A stretch of DNA of 64,000 nucleotides from Cyclobacteriaceae bacterium (GTDB taxonomy: Bacteria > Bacteroidota > Bacteroidia > Cytophagales > Cyclobacteriaceae): positions 1-64,000 of the forward strand of contig CATQIH010000033.1 of assembly GCA_958296015.1 (NCBI GenBank). The letters are read 5' to 3'. The notes under the pieces were generated by a model, which was not told the origin of the DNA, made no database searches, and was given only the letters and a program-made list of their open reading frames with translations. Below, one piece after another: positions 8,207-18,802 of this stretch; position 1 is the stretch's first letter, and every line of letters begins with the position of its first letter. The position numbers were made by a program, and so were the translations under genes.

Positions 8207-8890
8207 TTAGGAATTTTGCCAGCCGTGGTCTCCCAGCAGCGGAACAAAGCTAAAATTATTGAAGGTTTCTTTCATAAAAGATCCATCCGCCTGTTTATGA
8301 ATCAGTAGCATGTTTTGCGACTTTCGGTCTCCTACCGGAATCACAAGCCTTCCTCCGGGTCTGAGCTGCTCGATGAGTGCCAGGGGTACGGTAGGAGCAC
8401 CTGCTGTCACGATAATGGCATCGTAAGGAGCATGTTTGGGTAACCCTTTTGAACCATCACCATGAAAAGTATGGGCAGTTTTGCCTAGCTTATGCAGTGT
8501 TTTTTGTACGCGCTGATACAATATCCAATTGTACTCGATGGTGTATACCTTGGCCCCTAACTCCAGCAGCACACAGCACTGATAGCCGGAACCGGTACCT
8601 ATTTCCAGTATTTTATCACCCGGCTGCACCTGGAGCAGTTGCGTTTGAAAGGCTACCGTAAAAGGCTGAGAGATAGTTTGCCCTTCTCCTATCTGAAAAG
8701 CTTTATCCTGATAAGCGTGCTCCAGGAAGGCGTTATCCAGAAATACGTGCCTGGGAACCGTATTCATTGCATGTAATACGCTTTCGTCTGTAATGCCTTT
8801 TGCATGAATTACCTTCACCAAAGCACGGCGCATGCCTTTGTGTTTATAGCTATCCTCAAACAAATTCGTACTTCTTTTTGGTAGCTGCAT
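8207..8890 (-). CDS. pcm: protein-L-isoaspartate O-methyltransferase
   Basis: This 227-residue protein repairs damaged proteins by methylating L-isoaspartyl residues with S-adenosylmethionine. The sequence shows 'GEGQTISQPFTVAFQTQLL', the signature of PCMT substrate-binding loops, followed by the SAM motif I 'LEIGTGSGYQ', the motif 'AIIVTAGAP' and 'LRPGGRLVIPVG'. The length matches the family. It is first in an operon with the thioesterase and an unknown gene. The ATG at 8890 is the only sensible start. Confidence 0.93.
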   Translation of the reverse strand: MQLPKRSTNLFEDSYKHKGMRRALVKVIHAKGITDESVLHAMNTVPRHVFLDNAFLEHAYQDKAFQIGEGQTISQPFTVAFQTQLLQVQPGDKILEIGTGSGYQCCVLLELGAKVYTIEYNWILYQRVQKTLHKLGKTAHTFHGDGSKGLPKHAPYDAIIVTAGAPTVPLALIEQLRPGGRLVIPVGDRKSQNMLLIHKQADGSFMKETFNNFSFVPLLGDHGWQNS

Positions 8891-9032
8891 CGTGATTATT
8901 TGTCGTGTTATGACTGCAAATATACAAGTAAGCTTAAATAATAGTACTTAATTCGGACAATAAGCAATATTTTTTGTAAGTCAACTGCAAAAACATATCT
9001 TTAAACAATATAGTTGGATATTAAACAAAGTA

Positions 9033-9473
9033 ATGGGTAACAAGAAATTAAAAGTAGACAATAGCCTGAGTGTACTTTTAGCAAAAGCCTCCCGGTTGCT
9101 GAGCAACCGCCTGAGTAAAAACCTGGCTGATCATCATGTTACCTCCGAACAGTGGACTATTCTGGCTAGTTTGTGGAAAAAAAACGGGCAGACACAGCAG
9201 AACCTGGCCAATATCGCTAGTAAAAACAAAGCCAGTATCACGCACCTTATTGACAACCTGGTCAAAAGGAACCTTGTGTTTCGGCAGTCTGATGAAAAAG
9301 ACCGCCGCAATAACTTCATCTATCTCACTGACGAAGGAAAAGAACTGAAAACCTCACTCAGCAAAATCGTCAAAAAAACAATCAAAGAAAGTACCAACGG
9401 CATTGACAAGAAAGAGCTGAAAGCAAGCAAAAAAGTCCTGAAAAAGATTATTGGCAATATCCTGACTGATTGA
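9033..9473 (+). CDS. MarR family transcriptional regulator
   Basis: This 146-residue protein is a winged helix-turn-helix regulator. The recognition region 'TQQNLANIASKNKASITHLI' is followed by the wing 'RQSDEKDRRNNFIYLTDEGKEL', the classic MarR 'D.RD.R...L T..G' pattern. It should bind DNA as a dimer and respond to a small ligand, which is unknown. It is divergent from pcm (142 bp apart) and followed by a 464-bp gap before the giant esterase gene, so either could be a target. The extended lysine-rich C-terminal helix is ordinary for the family. Confidence 0.9.
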   Translation: MGNKKLKVDNSLSVLLAKASRLLSNRLSKNLADHHVTSEQWTILASLWKKNGQTQQNLANIASKNKASITHLIDNLVKRNLVFRQSDEKDRRNNFIYLTDEGKELKTSLSKIVKKTIKESTNGIDKKELKASKKVLKKIIGNILTD

Positions 9474-9937
9474 CGCAAAGGATATTGAGCGATATGCTTT
9501 TATCATAATATATAAAACCTTCCCTCTAGCTTCATAGAAAAGCATCCTTCTTCTGCATATCTCCTGTTATCTAATCTGTGCCTGTCTTTAACATACACAA
9601 TAGCGGCTTTTCTTGTATTAGTCAGAACCAGTTTTTTTCAGCATAACTGTGGTATAAAGGACAGGCTGTTCACAGAAAGGTACAACTTGTATAACACCAT
9701 TGTTATATTATTTTCCTGTACTTTATTAAATACTGTGATCGGATTTATCTGTATTTCAGAGAATATATAATTTAATTTATTCAATAAATATTTTAACTAT
9801 TCAAATTTTACATTATTTTTGTATAAATTATTATTCAAATATTACATAAGTAATAAAATGTCTACCTGGCTATCCTGGGAATGACAAAGAGAATAATAAA
9901 GACATAATTTTTAGAATAGTCTGAAATATAGCGTAGT
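9474..9937. other. 464-bp AT-rich intergenic region upstream of the giant secreted protein
   Basis: No coding frame with start and reasonable composition was seen. The second half (about 9710-9930) is very AT-rich and holds a TAnnTTTG box (see 9814). No terminator hairpin was recognised after the MarR gene. The region probably serves as promoter and leader for the 9938 gene. Confidence 0.5.
9814..9821 (+). promoter_or_regulatory. candidate -7 box upstream of the giant esterase gene
   Basis: TATTTTTG is an exact match to the Bacteroidota -7 element TAnnTTTG and lies 116 bp upstream of the ATG at 9938. A T-rich stretch about 20 bases upstream (TTTT at 9791) could serve as a weak -33 element. 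In AT-rich DNA such a match can occur by chance. Confidence 0.3.
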
Positions 9938-12900
9938 ATGACAACAAGACTTCTACTGTTTTCACTTTTCGTCATAGTTCTTATCAGTAGTGCTTCACAG
10001 GTTTTTTCTTCTCCAAATCCTGGTGCTGTAGCTGCTGTCACCGTAGACCTTGGAGCGGATTATCTGCTTGTGCCCAATAATACAACCACACGGATCAGCA
10101 GCAATGTGACCGGTGATGTCAGCACGTACGATTGGGCGCAGATCAGCGGACCCACTACGGCAAGCCTGGATGGTAAGACATCAGCCGTGCTTATTGCCAG
10201 AAGTATGAAGGTTGATAATACTTATAGTAGCCAGAGCAGGCCTGAAGGCTATGTATTCAGGCTGACCGTGACAGATGCTCAGGGTAATACTGCCTTCGAT
10301 GAAGTGAATGTGAAACTGGGTACTCCTGCATATTCCGGCTCAAAAATTCAGGCAACGACTTATCAAAAACGTGTTACAGGCTGGGATACATCGCCTTACC
10401 TGTCGTACAAATTTGTTCCCAACGGAAATCCAGACTACTATATGCCTTTCAGAATATTGTATCCTAAGGGCTACGATTCCAGAGGTGATGGTAAGAAATA
10501 CCCGCTACTGCTTGTGATTCATGGTAGGGGAGAACGCGGCACAGACAATGACTTCCAGTTAAAGAACGGTGGGAAAATCCACCTGGATGCCGTTAATAAT
10601 GGTGATTTTGATGGATTTGTTGTTTTTCCCCAATACCCGGAATATCCTAATTCCACCTTGCCTTCCTCCAACGATGTAGACAGAATGCACGGTATTGTAC
10701 AAGAACTGATTGCCCGTGAAAAAGTAGATGTCAACCGGGTGCATGTGCATGGTTTGTCTACCGGAGGAAGAACCACCTGGGAAATTATTTCTCTGTATCC
10801 GCAGACGTTCGCTGCTGCCATGCCGCTGGCCTGGTCTGAGCCTAAATATGAAGCCGCCAACAGGCTAAACAGATTCAAACATATGCCTTTGTGGGTTTCG
10901 CAGGGCGGACAGGATGCCGTAGCACCGCCCGAAAGAGGAAATAGTATGGTCACCAAACTGCGCTCTGAGGGAGCCAATGTCCGCTATTTGTATTTTCCGA
11001 CAAAAGGACACAACGTATGGGATGCTACCTACCGCGATCCTGACTTTTTCCCCTTCTTTATGCGGCACCATAAAACAGATATTATGGTGTACTACGGGCA
11101 GACTTCCTTCTGTGAAGACGATGTGATCAAGGTGAAACTGGGTGTTACCGAGAAATTCAATAGCTATGAATGGAGAAAAGATGGTAATCTGATCGCTACA
11201 GATGTCAACGAAATCGTGGTAATCACCGTAGGGAGCTATACGGTCCGCTTCAAAAGGGGAGATGAATGGACTCCATGGTCAGTTCCTGTAGAGATCAACC
11301 GAAACCGGGATCCGTCACCGACACCCGCACTTTCTGCCAACAAAAAGAGCGTACACCTGCCAAGCCTCGACGGACGGGATGAGGTAACCCTTCATGCCGG
11401 TACAGGCTACGCTCAGTATTTATGGTATAAGAATGGACAATTGATTGATGGTGCCACACTATCCCGCTTTACTACAGGTGAGGCTGGTACCTATACTGTT
11501 ACCGGTGTAGAAGCCGGACCAAAAGCACCAGGCATTATTCCTGCTGAGTTTCGTCCCGAACCTGCTCGTTGCGAAAGTTTGCCTTCCAAACCAATTGTTG
11601 TCACAACCAAGAAGGGGCCGAATGCACCACAGGCACCCTCCAACCTGTTTGCCCTGACACGGTCTGCTACCAGTGCCGAACTGAGGTTTAATGATCAGGC
11701 CAATAACGAGACCGGGTTTGAAATCTACCGTGCCACACAGCCCGGAGGACCGTATGTGATCTTGGATATTATCACAGAAAACAATGCGGCAAACCCTGCT
11801 TATTACTTGGATAAAACACTGAAAAGTGGGACGCAATATTATTACAAGATCAGAGCGATCAACGATGATGGCGGCTCGGATTATTCTAATGAGGCCAAAG
11901 TAACCACACCAGCAGACACGCAGGCTCCTTCTGCCCCTCAAAACCTGAAGGTAGTGCAGACTACACGATCTGCTATCAGCATTCAATGGGATGAGGCTCA
12001 GGATGATACCAAAGTGGCAGAATACCTAATCTATCAGAATGGGCAGCTGATTGCTACGACAGATAAAAAGGTCTATACGGCAGAAGGTCTGGTGGGCGCA
12101 ACGGCTTACACCTATATGGTACGTGCCAAAGATGAAGTCGGTAATATATCTTCACCCAGCAATCAGGTAACAGGCGCAAGTGTCAACAACGGGCTATTCT
12201 ATTCTTACTATCATGTAAGCGGCATTGGTACTGTCAATGATATTGTGGAGAAAGGGGTGCTGATAAAAACAGGGTATTTGGATAATTTTTCGTTAAGTCC
12301 TAAAGAACGTAATACAGATTATGCTTTTATTTATGAAGGATTCATCCATATCGAAACCGGTGGAGAGTATACTTTCTTCCTTTCTTCTGATGATGGCAGT
12401 CGGCTGTTTATAGGCGGAAATGAAGTGATAAATCACGATGGAGATCACGCTTGTGATGAGAAATCTACTACGATCAGTCTTTCTCAGGGTTCTTATCCTA
12501 TCAAAGTGCTGTTTTATCAAAAAGGTGGCGGAGACTGTCTGAATGTAAAATGGAAAGCCGCAGGCATTGCAAAAGCACCAATTCCTGATGAGGTACTTAG
12601 AGACGACTTTACCTATCCTCAAGCTCCTGCTACTCCTGCCAACCTACTGGCAACAGCCGGTTCGTTTAAGCAGATCAACCTGAACTGGGTAGACAAAAGC
12701 AGTGATGAAACCGGGTTTGAGATATATAGAGCCGTAAATTCAGGGGGGCCTTATGAGATCGTGTATACGGTTCAGGCTAACAGCACATCGTACAGCGATA
12801 CGACGCTGGCAGGTAACAAAACCTACTATTATAAGGTCAAAGCGGTCAATGCAAAGAGTACGTCGAGTTTCTCCTCTGTTGCATCTGCCATGACCCAGGC

Positions 12901-15900
12901 TTTGCCTGCTCAGCCTGACAAACCTGCCAACCTGGTAGCAAGCGTATTCAACCCATCGGCTATACAACTGAACTGGTCTGACCAGTCTGACAACGAAACG
13001 GTGTTTGAATTGTGGAGAACAACTTCTGCTACGGGTAATGGGTTTACGCTGGTGAAAACCCTGAAGGCTAATGAGACAACCTACACTGATCTTGGCCTTT
13101 CAGGAAATACAAGCTTGTATTATAAGCTAAGAGCAAAAGGAGATGGTGGTTATTCAGACTTTACAGAGGTGGTGAGTGCCACAACTTCCAACAACAATCC
13201 TGAATTACAGGAAATTCTTAGCCGCACCGTGAGGTTTAACACCACTTTGTCGTTTGACATTTTTGTTAAAGATAACGACCAGCGCGATTCTACTAACTTT
13301 GTAATCACAGGATTGCCAGCTTTTGGCGGGCTTAAGAACAACAAAGACAGAACGGCTACTTTCACCTTTTCACCAAAAAGTACGGATGGCGGAAGTTATA
13401 CCATACAGGTGAAAGCTGTGGATCAATTTGGTGGAGAAAGCAGCCGTAGCTTTACCATAACTGTCAACAACAACTACACCCCGGAGATTACGGCTATTAG
13501 CAACCAACTGGTCAATCAGGGCGGTATGATCGCTGTCAATGTCAACGCTATGGATGGGGATGGTAATGCGTCGCTCAAACTGTCGCTTTTCAATCATCCT
13601 TCCTTTATCACACTCAAAGACAACGGAACCGGAAAAGGTGTGATTACGATCAAACCAGGGATGTTGCAAAAGCCTGGTCTATATGAGAATATTCAAGTCA
13701 TGGCAGAAGATCAACAGGGAGGCATCGGAACCAGTACTTTTGATGTCACTGTGAAAGCCGTAGACAAAGATTTTACGGTCTATATTAACTTCAGTCATGG
13801 TAACTATGCGCAGTTTCCCTGGAACAATACCGGTGACGCTTCGGCAACCAATGTGTTGATGGAAAAACTGGTGGATGAAGAAGGGAAGCAGACCGCCATC
13901 AGCCTGAAACTAAAAGCAGACAGTGAAAATTCGTGGAAATCAATAAGGGAGACTGTAAACTCAGATTTCTATACGGAAGATGTAAGAGATACCCGTTACT
14001 GGCTGTACGGAGGTTCAAGAACACTGACTTTAAGTGGTTTAAATCCTAACCTGAACTACAACTTTACCTTCTTTGGCAGCGAATTTACGGATAACGACAA
14101 AAGCATTGTGGTGCAGTACAGCATCGGTACGCAACGGGCAGAGATTCAGACCAAGAACAACAGCGATCAAACAGCTGTGCTCACCAACATCAAGCCTGAC
14201 CAAAATGGGCAGATTGTCATCCAAGTAGCCAGAAAAGGCAGCGACTGGAAAACCATTATCTCATCGATGATCTTCCAGGGATATTACGATGACGGCAGCG
14301 CACCGGTGGCTCCTACCAACCTGTCGGGTAAAGCAGTATCCGCCTCTGAGGTGGCACTGAAATGGGTGGATAATGCCAAAAGTGAATCCGGGTTTGAGAT
14401 ATTGAGAGCTACCAACAGCAACGGCCCGTTTGCCGTAGTTGCCACTACCAGTGTGAACATCACCCGCTATACGGACAGCGGACTGGCAGGTAGAACCACT
14501 TACTTCTATCAGGTGCGCGCTTACAGCAACAACGGCCTTTCTGCAAGCAGTAATACGCTGACGGTAATCACGCCAAACAGTGCTCCCCGCTTAGAAATGC
14601 CAAATGGATTTGTGGTGAAAGTAGGGACTACACAAAAAATAACGATCAAAGGTATTGATCCAGAAGGTGATCCGGTGACGTTGAAAGCCACAGGTCTGCC
14701 ATCGTTTGCAAGCTTTACAGATCGTGGAGATGGAACCGCTACACTGGTGCTTTCGCCTTTTACCAACAAAAGTGCTGGTAACTATGACCTTACCTTTACC
14801 GCTACAGACGACAGAAGCGATATTGGAACGAAGAAAGTGATCGTAACAGTGATCAGTGACGAATTTGACAATGCCGTATACATCAACTTCGGGCAGAGCG
14901 ATGCCAGTGCACCCTGGAACAATACCAGTAGTGCTCCTGTCAGCAACCAGACAATCAGTAACCTGAAAGATGCCTTTGGCAACGCAAGCCAGGTTACACT
15001 GACCCCGGTAAGTGGTTGGGATGGTGCCGATAAGCTTGGCGTAAATACTGGCAACAACTCCGGCATTTATACAGACTCTGTGATGCGCTCCTACTGGTAT
15101 TCCAACAGCACAGCAAGCATCACACTGAACGGACTGGCTACGGACAAAACATACAATCTGGTGTTCTTTGCCAGCCATCAGAACACACAGGAGGGAACAA
15201 CAGCGTATACGATCAATGATGATACAGTACAACTGAATGCGGCCAGCAACAGCCAGCAAACCGTGCAGCTCAATGGCCTTATACCCAACAGCAACGGGCA
15301 ACTGGTGTTGAGTGTCAGTAAAGGGCAGTATTCGTCGGGCGCGTACCTGGGAGCTATTGTGCTACAGTCGTACGCTACTCAGGCACCTGTGTCTCCGGTA
15401 AACCTGAAAGCACAGGCACAGTCACAGACAAAAGTAAAACTAACCTGGGCTGATCAGGCAGGCAATGAAACAGGATATCAAGTGTACCGCTCACTGTCAC
15501 GTTATGGTTCCTATGCACTGATTGCATCGCTGGCAGCCAATACGACTAGCTACGTTGATCACTCAGGGACAAAAAATACGACGTATTTCTATAAAGTGCA
15601 GGCGGTAACCAATATGGTCACTTCCGATTACAGCAATACTGTAAGTACTACCACCTATGAGTATATGTTATACATTAACTTCGTGGGAAATGATACAAAA
15701 TATACCTATCCTGGCTCACCCTGGAACAATACCAAAGCGTCTCCATCTACCGGATTATCTTTTAATAACCTGAAAAACAGCGATGGAAATACAACTTCTG
15801 TTGACCTTGTACTTACCGAATGGGAAACTGCCGGATTTGACAATAACCTAGGAATGAACACTGGCAATAATAGCGGTATTTATCCTGATGCCGTACTGGA

Positions 15901-17521
15901 AAGTTTTTACTTTACAGAGGGGGGCGAGCATGTTAACCTGACTGTGAAAGACCTGAATGCCAGCTATCAATACAGTTTCATCTTCCTGGGAAGCGGCAAT
16001 CCAAATGACGGCCTGTTCCAATCAGCCGGAAACCTGACTACACGATATACCATTGGTCAGCAGTCGGTGCAGCAGAATGCGCTGAACAACAGCCAGGAAA
16101 CTGTACAGATTGATGGTATTATTCCTGGCACCGGCAACGATGTGTTGATAGACATCAGGCCAGAATCTTATGCCAACTATGCCATCTTCAATGCTATGGT
16201 GATCGGTGCGTATACGGCTCCACAGCAGATCGTGGACAATGAAGCACCATCAGCACCTTCGCAACTGGTGGCTTCCGAAATAGCACCGACCAGCATCACC
16301 CTGAGCTGGAACCCTTCCAGTGACAACAGCGGAGAGATTGCTTATTATGAAATCTATCAAGGTGGCCAGCTGGTCAAGAAAGTGGACGGAAACAAAACAT
16401 CGCAGATGATTGGAAACACTTCTACAAGTGTGGACTATCAGTTCAGCGTACTAGCGGTAGATGGAGCAGGCAACAAATCGCCTAACAGCGAAGTGCTTAA
16501 CATCACCTACGAAGTTTTCAAAGGGTTGAACTATGTGTATTACGAGGGCAATTGGGCAACCATGCCTGATTATCAGCAGGAAATATCCAAAAAGACTGGC
16601 TTTGTAGATAACTTCTCGCTGACCCCAAAAGAGAGAAACGAAAACTTCGGATTCCGTTTCTATGGCTATCTACAGATTGATAATCCTGGTGATTATACTT
16701 TCTATACCAAGTCAAATACCGGTAGCAAGCTCTATATAGATAACCGGGAAGTGGTCAACAATGACTACGCGAACGATGTCACAGAAAGATCAGGCAGTGC
16801 CTATAAGCTGAGTGCCGGCAAACATGCCATCATGGTTGATTACAGGAACGCCACGGAAGCCGATCTGCTGGAAGTAAGATACGCTGGTCCTGGTGTGAAC
16901 AAAATGACCATTCCAGACAGTAAGCTTTATCGTACAGATACGGTGAAACCGGTGAGCCAGCCTGTTGAGTTTCTGGAAGTAACGGCTTCTCAGGTCTCAG
17001 AATCGATTGTCATCAACTGGTCTACCGCCAGCGAATACGATAATGAGAAATTCACTATAGAAAAGTCTTACAATTTGGATACTTTTGTTTCCATTGGTGA
17101 AGTTGCAGGAGCAGGGAATAGCCAGGAAATCAGGGATTACTCCTTCACTGATACGAATCTGAAAGCAGGCAACGTTTACTATAGAATCAGACAGACTGAT
17201 TTTGATGGACATGGAAAACTTTCTAAGATAGTTAGTATCCATGTAAATACTTTGAATCAGTTGTATGATGTCAGGCTGTTTCCGAATCCTACAGAAAGTG
17301 ACAACATCAATATAAAGGTTTTGAGTGATGATTATAGCAGTCCTGTTCAAATCACCATCGTTGATCTGAGCAGCAGAACTATCTCAGTGCTTACGTTGCC
17401 AGGTAGCGATCTTGGCGTGAACAAGAAGCTGGATGTGGCTTCTATGCTACCGGCAGGAACCTACATCATCAACTTTACACAAGGGCACCATACCGTATTT
17501 CGCAGGGTAATTATCAGATAA
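9938..17521 (+). CDS. giant secreted alpha/beta-hydrolase with FN3, PA14 and repeated modules, T9SS type A sorting domain
   Basis: This 2,527-residue protein has a signal peptide (1-24), a PKD-like domain (about 35-128), and an esterase-type alpha/beta-hydrolase domain (about 150-390). The likely triad is Ser274 in 'GLSTGG', Asp326 and His358; 'IHGRGERG' forms the oxyanion region. Then come Ig-like and several FN3 domains, PA14 domains at about 751-887 and 2196-2331, cadherin-like segments, and three copies of an unnamed module starting near 1281, 1647 and 1911, each opening with 'YINF' and 'PWNNT'. The end (about 2442-2527, 'LFPNPT...') is a T9SS type A sorting domain. It probably acts at the cell surface on an esterified carbohydrate. 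An acyltransferase gene follows 13 bp downstream. Confidence 0.87.
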   Translation: MTTRLLLFSLFVIVLISSASQVFSSPNPGAVAAVTVDLGADYLLVPNNTTTRISSNVTGDVSTYDWAQISGPTTASLDGKTSAVLIARSMKVDNTYSSQSRPEGYVFRLTVTDAQGNTAFDEVNVKLGTPAYSGSKIQATTYQKRVTGWDTSPYLSYKFVPNGNPDYYMPFRILYPKGYDSRGDGKKYPLLLVIHGRGERGTDNDFQLKNGGKIHLDAVNNGDFDGFVVFPQYPEYPNSTLPSSNDVDRMHGIVQELIAREKVDVNRVHVHGLSTGGRTTWEIISLYPQTFAAAMPLAWSEPKYEAANRLNRFKHMPLWVSQGGQDAVAPPERGNSMVTKLRSEGANVRYLYFPTKGHNVWDATYRDPDFFPFFMRHHKTDIMVYYGQTSFCEDDVIKVKLGVTEKFNSYEWRKDGNLIATDVNEIVVITVGSYTVRFKRGDEWTPWSVPVEINRNRDPSPTPALSANKKSVHLPSLDGRDEVTLHAGTGYAQYLWYKNGQLIDGATLSRFTTGEAGTYTVTGVEAGPKAPGIIPAEFRPEPARCESLPSKPIVVTTKKGPNAPQAPSNLFALTRSATSAELRFNDQANNETGFEIYRATQPGGPYVILDIITENNAANPAYYLDKTLKSGTQYYYKIRAINDDGGSDYSNEAKVTTPADTQAPSAPQNLKVVQTTRSAISIQWDEAQDDTKVAEYLIYQNGQLIATTDKKVYTAEGLVGATAYTYMVRAKDEVGNISSPSNQVTGASVNNGLFYSYYHVSGIGTVNDIVEKGVLIKTGYLDNFSLSPKERNTDYAFIYEGFIHIETGGEYTFFLSSDDGSRLFIGGNEVINHDGDHACDEKSTTISLSQGSYPIKVLFYQKGGGDCLNVKWKAAGIAKAPIPDEVLRDDFTYPQAPATPANLLATAGSFKQINLNWVDKSSDETGFEIYRAVNSGGPYEIVYTVQANSTSYSDTTLAGNKTYYYKVKAVNAKSTSSFSSVASAMTQALPAQPDKPANLVASVFNPSAIQLNWSDQSDNETVFELWRTTSATGNGFTLVKTLKANETTYTDLGLSGNTSLYYKLRAKGDGGYSDFTEVVSATTSNNNPELQEILSRTVRFNTTLSFDIFVKDNDQRDSTNFVITGLPAFGGLKNNKDRTATFTFSPKSTDGGSYTIQVKAVDQFGGESSRSFTITVNNNYTPEITAISNQLVNQGGMIAVNVNAMDGDGNASLKLSLFNHPSFITLKDNGTGKGVITIKPGMLQKPGLYENIQVMAEDQQGGIGTSTFDVTVKAVDKDFTVYINFSHGNYAQFPWNNTGDASATNVLMEKLVDEEGKQTAISLKLKADSENSWKSIRETVNSDFYTEDVRDTRYWLYGGSRTLTLSGLNPNLNYNFTFFGSEFTDNDKSIVVQYSIGTQRAEIQTKNNSDQTAVLTNIKPDQNGQIVIQVARKGSDWKTIISSMIFQGYYDDGSAPVAPTNLSGKAVSASEVALKWVDNAKSESGFEILRATNSNGPFAVVATTSVNITRYTDSGLAGRTTYFYQVRAYSNNGLSASSNTLTVITPNSAPRLEMPNGFVVKVGTTQKITIKGIDPEGDPVTLKATGLPSFASFTDRGDGTATLVLSPFTNKSAGNYDLTFTATDDRSDIGTKKVIVTVISDEFDNAVYINFGQSDASAPWNNTSSAPVSNQTISNLKDAFGNASQVTLTPVSGWDGADKLGVNTGNNSGIYTDSVMRSYWYSNSTASITLNGLATDKTYNLVFFASHQNTQEGTTAYTINDDTVQLNAASNSQQTVQLNGLIPNSNGQLVLSVSKGQYSSGAYLGAIVLQSYATQAPVSPVNLKAQAQSQTKVKLTWADQAGNETGYQVYRSLSRYGSYALIASLAANTTSYVDHSGTKNTTYFYKVQAVTNMVTSDYSNTVSTTTYEYMLYINFVGNDTKYTYPGSPWNNTKASPSTGLSFNNLKNSDGNTTSVDLVLTEWETAGFDNNLGMNTGNNSGIYPDAVLESFYFTEGGEHVNLTVKDLNASYQYSFIFLGSGNPNDGLFQSAGNLTTRYTIGQQSVQQNALNNSQETVQIDGIIPGTGNDVLIDIRPESYANYAIFNAMVIGAYTAPQQIVDNEAPSAPSQLVASEIAPTSITLSWNPSSDNSGEIAYYEIYQGGQLVKKVDGNKTSQMIGNTSTSVDYQFSVLAVDGAGNKSPNSEVLNITYEVFKGLNYVYYEGNWATMPDYQQEISKKTGFVDNFSLTPKERNENFGFRFYGYLQIDNPGDYTFYTKSNTGSKLYIDNREVVNNDYANDVTERSGSAYKLSAGKHAIMVDYRNATEADLLEVRYAGPGVNKMTIPDSKLYRTDTVKPVSQPVEFLEVTASQVSESIVINWSTASEYDNEKFTIEKSYNLDTFVSIGEVAGAGNSQEIRDYSFTDTNLKAGNVYYRIRQTDFDGHGKLSKIVSIHVNTLNQLYDVRLFPNPTESDNINIKVLSDDYSSPVQITIVDLSSRTISVLTLPGSDLGVNKKLDVASMLPAGTYIINFTQGHHTVFRRVIIR

Positions 17522-17534
17522 ACAATCAGGAAGT

Positions 17535-18653
17535 ATGCAACATAGGGGTAATTTTGTACTAGATCACAGTGCCAGTCAAACAATGCAAACTAAACCGAAG
17601 TCGTCGTTTTTGCAGTACATTCACTACTTTCGGGCTATAGCCATCGTAGGGATTGTCGCTGTACACTGTAAAAGCTCCTTCGGATGGAAAAACCACCATG
17701 AAGAACAATTCTGGTCTTCCATCCTGGTATACAGTACGATCCTCTTTGTCTTTATTGCCGGGTTTCTGTTCCAGCATATCCAGGGCAGGCGGTTTGACTA
17801 CGGAGACTATCTGCGCAAAAAGGCAAGCTATGTCATTTTGCCTTACCTTTTTGCTTCCATACCGGCTATTCTTGAGAAGCTTTTTCTGAGCCGGGCAGAT
17901 ATGATGAGCTTTTTGCCGGACTATCTCAAAGTAAGTCCTGACATTCTCAAAGTCGTATACATGCTGTTGACAGGCAAGCATTTTGGTCCGTTCTGGTTTA
18001 TTCCCATGATCACCCTGGTGTACCTGATCTCGCCACTGCTGATCTATCTCGACAAACAATGGTGGTTTTACAAGATCATTTTTCCAATCATCTTCTTGGC
18101 CGGTCTGTTTACATTTAACTTTGGGTTTGAATTTACGACCATAGAATCCTTTGTATTCTTCATTCCGATTTATATCTTCGGCATGTGGGCCAGTCGCCAG
18201 AAAGAGTACCTGACAACGCTGCGGTGGAAGCTCATTGCACCTTTGGGGATACTGCTTGCTTTGATGGTCACCCTGGAACTGACCGGCGTGATCGCTCTGG
18301 ATACATCTTACGGAGCTTACCGCCCGGAAGAAACGTACTACCTGCCTTTCAACTTCGGTAAGCTGAAGATGTCAATTCTTTGTCTGGTACTGCTCAACAG
18401 CCTGTATCTGGTGAGGCAGAAAGATTTTCCGCTGCTTGGTTTTTTGGCGGATTATAGCTTTGGCATCTATTTCGTACACCTGTATATCATCCGTATTATT
18501 GAAATGCTGGTACACAAGGCAGGTATTAACTTCGAGTTCAATTCACTGTACTTCATCCTGCACGTCTTGCTGATTACTTTGCTGTGTAGCATCCTGCTTA
18601 TCGCGGTCAAGAAAATACTGGGTAGCAGGAGCCGGTATGTGATCGGAAGTTAA
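17535..18653 (+). CDS. acyltransferase 3 family membrane protein
   Basis: This 372-residue protein has about ten membrane spans. The opening 'YIHYFRAIAIVGIVAVHCKS' carries the conserved His of acyltransferase 3 proteins, and 'FLFQHIQGRRFDYGDYLRKK' corresponds to the basic cytoplasmic loop. It should transfer an acyl group to a surface polymer across the inner membrane. The first ATG (17535) gives an unusual polar leader of 16 residues; the ATG at 17583 would start nearer the first span and is an alternative. The gene follows the giant esterase by 13 bp and is likely cotranscribed. Confidence 0.84.
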   Translation: MQHRGNFVLDHSASQTMQTKPKSSFLQYIHYFRAIAIVGIVAVHCKSSFGWKNHHEEQFWSSILVYSTILFVFIAGFLFQHIQGRRFDYGDYLRKKASYVILPYLFASIPAILEKLFLSRADMMSFLPDYLKVSPDILKVVYMLLTGKHFGPFWFIPMITLVYLISPLLIYLDKQWWFYKIIFPIIFLAGLFTFNFGFEFTTIESFVFFIPIYIFGMWASRQKEYLTTLRWKLIAPLGILLALMVTLELTGVIALDTSYGAYRPEETYYLPFNFGKLKMSILCLVLLNSLYLVRQKDFPLLGFLADYSFGIYFVHLYIIRIIEMLVHKAGINFEFNSLYFILHVLLITLLCSILLIAVKKILGSRSRYVIGS

Positions 18654-18802
18654 TGTATGCTTGAAATAGGAGGTTAATTTCCTTTCATTTGTATTAAGTG
18701 TAGCATAAAAGTCTTATACGTATTAATAGAAATGCTATAAACAGAACTGTCTTCTGAGGTTACAAAAAAACTTTTTCATTGTCTAACTATTTAGTCAGAT
18801 CG

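Noticed and set aside
14591-15301. 236-codon open frame on the - strand
   Set aside because: Antisense to the giant esterase gene, low-complexity translation rich in Cys, Val and Ile, with no recognisable domain.
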